Below, one piece after another: positions 6,429 through 11,891 of a DNA stretch of 15,151 nt. The DNA is from DAOTTI01 sp034437795 (lineage in GTDB: Bacteria > Chloroflexota > UBA11872 > UBA12225). Location of the stretch: contig DAOTTI010000030.1 of the NCBI GenBank assembly GCA_034437795.1, forward strand, positions 1-15,151, read 5' to 3'. The position numbers were made by a program, and so were the translations under genes. The notes beneath the pieces are model-generated. The model saw nothing but the letters and a program-made list of their open reading frames with translations, did not search any database and was not told the origin of the DNA. Numbering within the stretch: the first letter of the stretch is position 1; every line of letters starts with the position of its first letter.

Positions 6429-7373
6429 CTAGCCAGGCGCAGTGAAAGGCACGAAGTCCCAGGCGCGGCGCTCGCCGTACGGAGAAAACCACAGCCGGAC
6501 ATAGCCGTCCTGCGCCCGCGGTAGCGCCAGGGCCAGCGTCGGCCCGTGCTCCGCCACAGCAAAGACGTGGTGGTGCCCAGTCAGGACCACGTCCGGGCGC
6601 AGGCGCTGCACCAGCCTCGCCAGCACGGGAATGCCCATGGCCCCGATCTTGCCGCGGACCTGCCCGCGAAAGGCCTCGTGCATCAAGAGCACCGACGGCC
6701 GTCGGCCAGGCTGGGCGAAGCGCTCCAGGGCTGCCACGTCGGCCGCGTTGAAGTGGCGCACGCGATCACCGGGAAAGGGTTTCTCCTTGTCAAACCACGT
6801 GGGCGCATAGTTCCCGGGCAGTCCCACGATGCGGATGGCCGTGCCCGGCACGATGTACTCATCACCAGGCCAGAGGTGGATGCCGGGCACTTTCACCGCA
6901 CCGCGCGGCGGGTGGCCAACGGCCGCCGAGCCATCACGGCCTGGCGGCTGGCCGTCGGCGCCTGACTGCCGGCGCTCCGCGGTGCCGGTCTGGAACCGCT
7001 GCGCTGCCGCCGGTGGCGGGCGACCGGCCGGCTCCGGCGACCCATCCGCGGCAGGCGAGCCGGCTCGTGCGGCGTGCGAAGGGCGCCCCGAGACGCTTGA
7101 GATACTGGCCTCGACGTCGTACCCCAGCAGCTCCCAGTGCTCATGGTTGCCGTGGATCCAGACCAGGGGCACCGGCAGGCTGGCCAGCACAGCCGGGTCG
7201 TCGTCGGGGCCCTGCTCCCGCCCCGGCTTGCCGGCGGTGAGGTCGCCGACCTGCAGGAGCGCCCGCGCCTGAGCGTCCCGCCGGACCGCCTCGAAGAGCG
7301 GCGCCAGATCGCCATGCGTGTCCCCGATGCCCAGCAGCAAGACGGGCGGCGCGTCCCTTGCCGGTGCTGCCAT
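6429..7373 (-). CDS. Calcineurin-like metallophosphoesterase with a low-complexity insert
   Basis: 314 aa. All dimetal-site blocks of the family are present: GDTHGD (D18, H20), GDL (D44), GNHEH (N76, H77), MHE (H232) and GHHHVF (H267-H269). It should hydrolyse a phosphomono- or diester in the cytoplasm; the substrate cannot be told. Residues about 90-160, between NHEHWELLGY and the GIHLWPGDEYIVPGTAIRIVGL strand, are a Pro/Gly/Ala/Ser-rich stretch with no family counterpart; relatives normally go directly from one block to the other. Without it the length would be near 245 aa, ordinary for the family. The ATG at 7373 has no Shine-Dalgarno; CATACT about 10 nt upstream could be a -10 box, so the transcript may be nearly leaderless. 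The gene stands alone, convergent with the response regulator. Confidence 0.88.
   Translation of the reverse strand: MAAPARDAPPVLLLGIGDTHGDLAPLFEAVRRDAQARALLQVGDLTAGKPGREQGPDDDPAVLASLPVPLVWIHGNHEHWELLGYDVEASISSVSGRPSHAARAGSPAADGSPEPAGRPPPAAAQRFQTGTAERRQSGADGQPPGRDGSAAVGHPPRGAVKVPGIHLWPGDEYIVPGTAIRIVGLPGNYAPTWFDKEKPFPGDRVRHFNAADVAALERFAQPGRRPSVLLMHEAFRGQVRGKIGAMGIPVLARLVQRLRPDVVLTGHHHVFAVAEHGPTLALALPRAQDGYVRLWFSPYGERRAWDFVPFTAPG
6911..6962. repeat. Imperfect inverted repeat inside the phosphoesterase insert
   Basis: GGTGGCCAACGGCCGCCG (6911-6928) pairs with GGCGGCTGGCCGTCGGCGCC (6943-6962), with two small bulges and two mismatches, around a 14-nt loop. It lies at the C-terminal side of the low-complexity insert. 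The base composition is extreme, so chance pairing is possible. Confidence 0.35.
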
Positions 7374-7450
7374 CGCCGGTAAGTATGCCCGCAGCCACAG
7401 GGCCGCTAGCTAACCGGCACCCTCCACCAGCGGAGCGTTCGCCCTGGCCA

Positions 7451-7544
7451 GAGTAGCGAGTGACGAGTGGCGAGTGGCGAGTAGCGAGTGGCGAGTAGCG
7501 AGTGGCGAGTGGCGAGTGGTGAGTGGCGAGTGGTGAGTGGCGAG
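7451..7544. repeat. Heptamer tandem array GAGTGGC, 13.4 copies
   Basis: Thirteen uninterrupted 7-bp units in strict register from 7451, plus a final GAG. The majority unit is GAGTGGC; variants are GAGTAGC (three), GAGTGGT (two) and GAGTGAC (one). Every variant is a single transition. The array lies just upstream of the phosphoesterase gene. It resembles the short tandemly repeated repetitive (STRR) heptamers described in cyanobacteria. Confidence 0.97.
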
Positions 7545-7591
7545 GCCCCCCCACCCCCGTCCGGGGTTCGCGCCGGAGGGAGGAGCGAGGC

Positions 7592-7733
7592 AGGGGCTCT
7601 CACTCAGCCCTTGTCCCTTTGGGAGAGGGCAGTCATCGTAGCCCGGATGGGTCACCGCTAGCGACGAGTTCCCTCTCCCTGTGGCAGAGCAGGGGCGCGC
7701 GGAGCGGGCGGCGGTGAGGGCTCCGCCCGTGAG
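7592..7733. repeat. Pair of REP-like elements in opposite orientation
   Basis: The left copy (7592-7630) reads forward: GGGCTCTCACTCAGCCCTTG, then GGGAGAGGGCAG. The right copy reads on the minus strand: GGGCGGAGCCCTCACC (7728-7713), ending in GGGAGAGGGAACTC (7679-7666). The latter two strings are shared with the copy at 6317-6368. A facing pair is a common arrangement for REP-type elements. Confidence 0.6.
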
Positions 7734-7742
7734 TGATCCGGG

Positions 7743-8762
7743 TTAGGCGGTCCGCCAGCGGAGGCGTTCGGGGTCCTCGTGGCGCTCGTAGCCGACGGCG
7801 TCCAGCTCCGCCCAGAGCGCTTCCGGAATGGGGTGGCGTGCCAGCTCCAGCGTCTGCCAGATCCGTTCCGGCTTGCTCATCCCCACGATGGTCGAAGTGA
7901 TCCGCGGGTCACGCAGGGAGAACTGCAGGGCGGCCGCCGCCAGGGGCACCCCGTAGCGCTGGCAGATCTCCTGCATCCGGTGTGCCCGCTCCACCACCAG
8001 CGCCGGCGCATCCTGGTAGGCGTAGCGGGCGTACTGGTCGGGGCCCTTGGCCAGGATGCCGCTTCCGTACGGCGCGGCGTTGACGACGGCCAGCCCACGC
8101 CTGGCGGCCACGTCCAGCAGCGGCTCCGCCGTACGATTGAGCAGCGTGTAGCGGTTGTGCGTGATCACGGCCTCGAAGGCCCCCGTCTCCACGTACCGGA
8201 TTTCCATGTCGATCGGCCCGCCGGCGACGCCGACGTGTTCGATCACCCCTTGCTCCTTGAACCGCAGCAGCACCTCCAGCGGGCCGCCGGGCCCCATCAC
8301 CTGCTCAAAGGTGGTGTGCTCCGGATCGTGGAGATAGACGAGCTGCAGCCGGTCCAGCCCCAGCAGGCGCAGGCTCCGCTCCACCGAGCGCTTGATCTGC
8401 TCGCCGCTGAAGTCGCCCGTCTGCAGGTTGCGGTCGGCCTTGGTGGCCAGCACGTAGCCGGCGGGCAGGCCCCCCAGCTCGCGGATGACGAGCCCGATGC
8501 GGCGCTCGCTCTCCCCGTCGCCGTAGGACGCGGCCGTATCCATGAACCGGATCGGGCTGCGGAAGGCCGTACGGATCGTGGCCAGGGCCTGCTCCTCAGG
8601 GACCTCGTAGGCGAACGTCTCCGGCATGTTGCCCAGGGGCGCGCAGCCGACGCACAGGGGCGTCACGCGCAGCCCCGTCTTGCCGAAAGCCCGGTCCGGT
8701 AGGGCAGCCGCCGCCTGGTCCGGCATCTCATCGCCAAATACGCCCGGCGCCTCAGTGGTCAT
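7743..8762 (-). CDS. Aldo/keto reductase family oxidoreductase
   Basis: 339 aa. The (beta/alpha)8 aldo/keto reductase fold with its catalytic tetrad: D75 in FMDTAASYG, Y80, K108 in LATKAD and H145 in LVYLHD. The C-terminal NADP-binding part is visible as STIVGMSKPERI. The FGKTGLRVTPLCVGCAPLGNM start and the YLHDPE context resemble the L-fucose/D-threo-aldose dehydrogenase and pyridoxal dehydrogenase branch more than classical aldose reductases, so oxidation of a sugar or aldehyde is likely; the substrate is not determined. About 20 extra residues precede the conserved core. The start is secure: AAAGGAG lies 6 nt upstream of the ATG. The gene begins 12 bp after the asd stop codon, with its ribosome site overlapping that stop, so the two are almost certainly co-transcribed and coupled. 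Confidence 0.92.
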   Translation of the reverse strand: MTTEAPGVFGDEMPDQAAAALPDRAFGKTGLRVTPLCVGCAPLGNMPETFAYEVPEEQALATIRTAFRSPIRFMDTAASYGDGESERRIGLVIRELGGLPAGYVLATKADRNLQTGDFSGEQIKRSVERSLRLLGLDRLQLVYLHDPEHTTFEQVMGPGGPLEVLLRFKEQGVIEHVGVAGGPIDMEIRYVETGAFEAVITHNRYTLLNRTAEPLLDVAARRGLAVVNAAPYGSGILAKGPDQYARYAYQDAPALVVERAHRMQEICQRYGVPLAAAALQFSLRDPRITSTIVGMSKPERIWQTLELARHPIPEALWAELDAVGYERHEDPERLRWRTA

Positions 8763-8774
8763 GTCAGGCTCCTT

Positions 8775-9842
8775 TCACCGTACCGCGGCGACGCGGCGGG
8801 CGCCCGCGTGCCAGCCGTGGCGCGCCACGAGCTCGAACACCTGCACCGCATTCAGGGCCGCGCCTTTGCGCAGGTTATCGCTCACCACCCACAGGGCCAG
8901 GCCGCGGGGGTGTGAGGGATCGCGCCGGATGCGTCCGACGAAGACCTCGTCGCGCCCGGCGGCGTCCAGCGGCATCGGGTAGCCCGAGTGCTCGGGATCG
9001 TCCACCACGACCACCCCGGGCGCCGCTCGGAGGATGTCCCGCGCCTCCTCCGCAGACATGGGGTCGGTCAGCTCGACGTGGATCGCTTCCGAATGCCCGA
9101 TCAGCACCGGCACCCGCACGCAGGTGGCGCTGATGGCCAGGTCCGGCGCGTGGAAGATCTTGCGCGTCTCCTGGATCATCTTCAGCTCTTCGCTGTAGAG
9201 CCCGCCGCCCTTGTAGCTACCGATCTCAGGGATCAGGTTCTGCGCGATCTGGTACGGGTACTGCTCCCACGTCGGCCGGCGGCCGGCCGCCAGGTCCGCC
9301 GTCTGCCGGCGCAGCTCCTCCATCGCCCGCCAGCCGGACCCTGAGACGGACTGGTAGGTATCGACGATGATCCGGCGGATGGGGTTCACACGGTGGATCG
9401 GCCACAGGGCCACCACCATCTGGGTCGTGGAGCAGTTCGGCCCCGCGATGATGCCGCGGTGCTCCCGCGCATCCTCAGGGTTCACCTCCGGGACGACCAG
9501 CGGCACGTTCGGGTCCATGCGCCACGCGTTCGATTTGTCCACGTTGAGTGCGCCGGCCGCCGCAATCGCCGGCCCGTACTCTCGGGCGGCCTGGTCGCCC
9601 ACCGCTGTGAGCACGAAGTCCAGCCCCTCGAACAGGCGCCGGTCGGGGCGCCCAGCCTCGACGGTGTACTCCGTTCCTCGGACGGTTACGCGCGTGCCGG
9701 CGCTGCGCTCCGTGGCAAACAGGCGCAGGGCCGTCACCGGCAGGTCCGGCCGCTCCCGCTCGTCCAGAATGCGCAGGAACTCCCTCCCAACCTGGCCGGT
9801 CGCGCCAACGACCCCGATGCGATACCCGCTACTCACGCTCAT
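8775..9842 (-). CDS. asd: Aspartate-semialdehyde dehydrogenase
   Basis: 355 aa, normal for the family. It reduces L-aspartyl phosphate to L-aspartate 4-semialdehyde with NADPH, the branch-point step to lysine/diaminopimelate, threonine and methionine. Visible: the Rossmann motif GATGQVG (res 13-19), the active-site cysteine C137 in GPNCSTTQM, and the substrate-binding R243 and base H250 in CVRVPVLIGHSEAIH. The start has two options: ATG at 9840-9842, with a ribosome site too close, or GTG at 9834-9836 with GGAG 7 nt upstream; they differ by two residues. The frame is open further upstream, but that part is Ala/Pro-rich and unlike the family. It is the first gene of a two-gene unit with the aldo/keto reductase; no other lysine or threonine gene is adjacent. 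A candidate promoter dyad lies about 220 bp upstream. Confidence 0.95.
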   Translation of the reverse strand: MSVSSGYRIGVVGATGQVGREFLRILDERERPDLPVTALRLFATERSAGTRVTVRGTEYTVEAGRPDRRLFEGLDFVLTAVGDQAAREYGPAIAAAGALNVDKSNAWRMDPNVPLVVPEVNPEDAREHRGIIAGPNCSTTQMVVALWPIHRVNPIRRIIVDTYQSVSGSGWRAMEELRRQTADLAAGRRPTWEQYPYQIAQNLIPEIGSYKGGGLYSEELKMIQETRKIFHAPDLAISATCVRVPVLIGHSEAIHVELTDPMSAEEARDILRAAPGVVVVDDPEHSGYPMPLDAAGRDEVFVGRIRRDPSHPRGLALWVVSDNLRKGAALNAVQVFELVARHGWHAGARRVAAVR

Positions 9843-10062
9843 GCTCCGCTCTGAGCTGGCCCCCGGCCCGGCGCCGGCCGCCGGCCAAGCGGCGGCGCTG
9901 CGGGGGCGTACCGTCGTTCCGGAGACGGCAGCCCGCACGGCAGTCCCCCGCGTCGCCTCTGTCAGCGGGAACGCAAAGCACAGTCTGCCGGCACGCGCCG
10001 ACTGCGGAGAGCGATCAGGGGGCCCGGGCGCCGCCGCTGGCGCAAGGGCAGGGAGCGCAGTC

Positions 10063-10087
10063 TACACTGATGTTGTGCATAAGTGTA
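10063..10087. promoter_or_regulatory. Candidate operator/promoter patch between asd and the LapA-like gene
   Basis: TACACT (10063-10068) and AGTGTA (10082-10087) are perfect 6-bp inverted arms with a 13-nt AT-rich spacer. It is the only AT-rich stretch in a 419-bp G+C-rich divergent gap, so a promoter and repressor site here is plausible. No regulator can be named. Confidence 0.4.
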
Positions 10088-10088
10088 C

Positions 10089-10106
10089 CCGGCCCGGCGG
10101 GGCCGG
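10089..10106. repeat. Perfect G+C hairpin
   Basis: CCGGCCC (10089-10095), loop GGCG, GGGCCGG (10100-10106). It follows the dyad at 10063-10087 directly. No T-run follows on either strand, so it is not a standard intrinsic terminator; read on the plus strand it would lie in the 5' leader of the LapA-like gene. Confidence 0.5.
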
Positions 10107-10261
10107 CCCGCGCACCGGTGTCGGTACCGCCGTGTCGTTGAGCCGCCGCCCCACGGCTCGCCAGGCACGCAATGTGCATGAAGATGTTCTGGTGGTCGCG
10201 CCGGCCGGCGTGTGGGTGCCAGACGGAAAGGGCGCGTGCGGCGGCGCGTAAGGAGGTTGCT

Positions 10262-10663
10262 ATGGCCATCATCTGGCTTCTGCTTGGAGCGGCGCTGGTG
10301 GTGGTGGGCTCGGTCTTCTATGCCCAGAACCCCCAGTCGGTGGACCTTTACCTGTGGGGCTACACGCTGCCGGCGGTCCCGCTGTGGCTCGTCGCCGCGG
10401 CTCCGTTGGTGGCGGGCCTCATCCTCGGGTTGCTGCTCGGCTTGCCTGCGCGCCTGCGCACGGCCCTGGCCAACCGGCGCCTGATGAACCAGCTTCAGGA
10501 TCGTGAGCGAACTATCGGCCAGCTGCAGCAGCGCGTCGCCGAGCTAGAGCGTGACCTGGCCATCGCCCGCCGGCCAGTGCCCCCGGCCGTCGGGCGGGAG
10601 GAGCGTGAGCTGCCGGAGGTCCCCGATGGCACCCGCGCCCAGCCCGAGGCCCACGCGGCATAA
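10262..10663 (+). CDS. LapA-like (DUF1049) membrane protein with coiled-coil tail
   Basis: 133 aa. Two transmembrane helices (about residues 3-20 and 38-62) joined by the family pattern FYAQNPQSVDLYLWGYTLPAVPLWLV, followed by a cytoplasmic heptad-type coiled coil (about 72-105, MNQLQDRERTIGQLQQRVAELERDLA) and a Pro/Glu-rich end. E. coli LapA acts with LapB/YciM in controlling lipopolysaccharide synthesis; in an organism possibly lacking LPS the role is unknown, and the family is best called a small envelope-associated membrane protein. The start is certain: AAGGAGGT sits 4-5 nt before the ATG at 10262. The gene is isolated and divergent from asd. A heptamer array begins 5 bp after the stop codon. 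Confidence 0.85.
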   Translation: MAIIWLLLGAALVVVGSVFYAQNPQSVDLYLWGYTLPAVPLWLVAAAPLVAGLILGLLLGLPARLRTALANRRLMNQLQDRERTIGQLQQRVAELERDLAIARRPVPPAVGREERELPEVPDGTRAQPEAHAA

Positions 10664-10668
10664 ACCGA

Positions 10669-10703
10669 GTTCAAGGTTCAAGGTTCAAAGTTCAAGGTTC
10701 AGA
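10669..10703. repeat. Heptamer tandem array GTTCAAG, 5 copies
   Basis: Five 7-bp units in strict register: GTTCAAG, GTTCAAG, GTTCAAA, GTTCAAG, GTTCAGA. It lies in the 59-bp convergent gap between the LapA-like and cupredoxin genes. The sequence differs from the GAGTGGC array but has the same period. Confidence 0.95.
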
Positions 10704-10722
10704 GCGCTGGGTTCGAGCTGTC

Positions 10723-11208
10723 TTACTCGACGATGATGACGCCGGCCATGCCGGCTTCGCTGTGGCCTCTCAGGGTGCAGATGAAGGCGTACCGGCCCGG
10801 CCGTTCTGCCGCCCAGAAGTAGACCGTCCGCTGCTCGCCCGGCCAGGCCACCACCCGCCCGTCCACGCGCTGCCCAAAGGTCTGGAAGTCGTGCGGCGTG
10901 CCGGATGGGTCGCGGTTGACCAGGCTCACCTGCACCTGCGCGCCGCGGGGCACATGGATTTCGGACGGCACGAACCGCATCCCATCGGCAACCAGCTCGA
11001 CCGCCACTGCCGGCGCGGCGCGTCTCGCCGCCGCCTCCTGGCGCAGGCGCAGGACGCTGAGCGGCGCCAGGACGAGCAGGCTGACGCCCAAGGTCAGAAG
11101 CAGGATCAAGGAGGCGCTACGCCCTGCCCGCCGCTGCCATTGCGCTCGCTCCAGCGGGACCGTCTCAGTAGCCACTGTAGGGATTCTAGCCCGGATTACC
11201 GTGTCCAT
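10723..11208 (-). CDS. Membrane-anchored cupredoxin (type I copper protein)
   Basis: 161 aa. An N-terminal transmembrane anchor (about residues 32-54, LILLLTLGVSLLVLAPLSVL) is followed by a cupredoxin domain (about 68-161) on the outer face. All four type I copper ligands are present in canonical order: H106 in GTPHDF, C144 in FICTLRGH, H149 and M154 (C-x4-H-x4-M). It is probably an electron carrier related to the plastocyanin/nitrosocyanin-like domain of cytochrome oxidase subunit II; there is no CuA motif (CxxxC), so it is not subunit II itself. No oxidase genes are adjacent, so the partner is unknown. The ATG at 11208 lacks a Shine-Dalgarno; AATAAT 6 nt upstream could be a -10 box, suggesting a leaderless transcript, and that box lies within the edge of a REP-like element. 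Confidence 0.88.
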   Translation of the reverse strand: MDTVIRARIPTVATETVPLERAQWQRRAGRSASLILLLTLGVSLLVLAPLSVLRLRQEAAARRAAPAVAVELVADGMRFVPSEIHVPRGAQVQVSLVNRDPSGTPHDFQTFGQRVDGRVVAWPGEQRTVYFWAAERPGRYAFICTLRGHSEAGMAGVIIVE

Positions 11209-11216
11209 GGCCGATT

Positions 11217-11315
11217 ATTCATGAGCCGTGCCCTCACCCTCTCCGTCTCCCAGGGAGAGGGGACCATCAATGTGCACCCTAGCCCTCTCCCATAGGGAGG
11301 GGGGACCATCAATGT
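11217..11315 (+). repeat. REP-like element, double copy with 15-bp direct repeat
   Basis: The first copy, ATTCATGAGCCGTGCCCTCA (11217-11236) onward, ends in GGGAGAGG plus GGGGACCATCAATGT (11259-11273). The second, CACCCTAGCCCTCTCCCA (11275-11292), is identical to 6335-6352 and ends in the same GGGGACCATCAATGT (11301-11315). The first 24 bases match 6317-6340 at 21 positions. Each copy can form a CCCTCTCC/GGAGAGGG-type hairpin. It fills most of the divergent gap between the cupredoxin and the flavin reductase genes. Confidence 0.7.
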
Positions 11316-11385
11316 AGAGCGCTCGCCGTGGACCTATCCAGCCCCGGTACTATGGCAATGACACCTCAGCAACAGGAGGGACGTT

Positions 11386-11877
11386 GTGCCGCTCGATCCC
11401 AAAGCCAAGCAAACCGCGCTCCGCCACTTCACCACTGGCCTGGTCATCATCGGGTCCAGGGGCCACGGCGATGCCATGAACGGCATGACCGCCAACTGGG
11501 TGATCCAGTGCTCCTTCCATCCGCCGCTGGTGGCCGTCGCCATCGAGCAGGACGCCTACACCCGCAAGCTGATTGACGAGGGACAGGTCTTCTCCGTCAA
11601 TGTGGTCAGGTCGGGGCCGGACGCCGAAGCGTTCGTCAGCAAGTTCGTCAAGCCCGCCAAGCGGGCCGGCAACAAGCTGGAGGATGAGGAGTTTACGACC
11701 GCGGAGACGGGGGCACCCATCCTGGCGCGCGCCCTTTCCTGGCTTGACTGCCGCGTGGTCAGCCAGCTACCGGCCGGCGACCACGTCCTCTACATCGGCG
11801 AGGTCGTGGCTGCGGGGGTACACGGCGACGGCAAGCCCCTGACGCTGGAAGAGCTCGGCTGGCACTACGGCCGCTGA
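11386..11877 (+). CDS. Flavin reductase-like / flavoredoxin (FMN-binding split barrel)
   Basis: 163 aa. The flavin reductase-like domain covers the whole protein: HFTTGLVIIGSRGHGDAMNGMTANWVIQCSFHPPLVAVAI, followed by FSVNVV and the C-terminal DHVLYIGEVVAAGVHGDGKPL. Members bind FMN and either supply reduced flavin to a monooxygenase or act as electron carriers; no monooxygenase is adjacent. The start is GTG at 11386, with GGAGGG 5 nt upstream; the second codon gives the usual short N-terminus. TACTAT at 11348-11353 is a possible -10 box, without a convincing -35. The stop is 8 bp from the stop of the convergent M20 peptidase gene. Confidence 0.9.
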   Translation: MPLDPKAKQTALRHFTTGLVIIGSRGHGDAMNGMTANWVIQCSFHPPLVAVAIEQDAYTRKLIDEGQVFSVNVVRSGPDAEAFVSKFVKPAKRAGNKLEDEEFTTAETGAPILARALSWLDCRVVSQLPAGDHVLYIGEVVAAGVHGDGKPLTLEELGWHYGR

Positions 11878-11891
11878 GCCTGCCCTCAGGC
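11878..11891. terminator. Small hairpin in the 8-bp convergent gap
   Basis: GCCTG (11878-11882), loop CCCT, CAGGC (11887-11891), overlapping the stop codon of the M20 gene. The stem is only 5 bp and no T-run follows on either strand, so a terminator role is tentative. Confidence 0.3.

Larger units (their letters stand above)
7374..7742. other. 369-bp repeat-filled gap, no gene seen
   Basis: The gap between the phosphoesterase start and the aldo/keto reductase stop contains a 13-copy heptamer array (7451-7544), then a plain C/G-rich stretch, then two REP-like copies facing each other (7592-7630 and 7666-7733). Short open frames across it are translations of the repeats and have no coding character. 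Confidence 0.75.
9843..10261. other. 419-bp divergent intergenic region, no gene seen
   Basis: It separates asd (minus) from the LapA-like gene (plus). Most of it is very G+C-rich, with no family-like reading frame. The exception is an AT-rich patch at about 10060-10090 carrying a dyad, followed directly by a perfect G+C hairpin. The long leader left on the asd side (about 220 nt) could hold a regulatory RNA, but I could not match it to a known riboswitch. A textbook AAGGAGGT ribosome site closes the right end (10250-10257). Confidence 0.5.

Noticed and set aside
7451..7544. CRISPR array
   Set aside because: The units are contiguous 7-mers with no spacers and no cas genes are present.
7779..8702. 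307-codon plus-strand frame opposite the aldo/keto reductase
   Set aside because: Antisense shadow; the minus strand has the full catalytic tetrad and a strong ribosome site.
9962..10272. Minus-strand small frames between the LapA-like gene and asd
   Set aside because: No family motif and no ribosome site; they are composed of the G+C-rich leader sequence.
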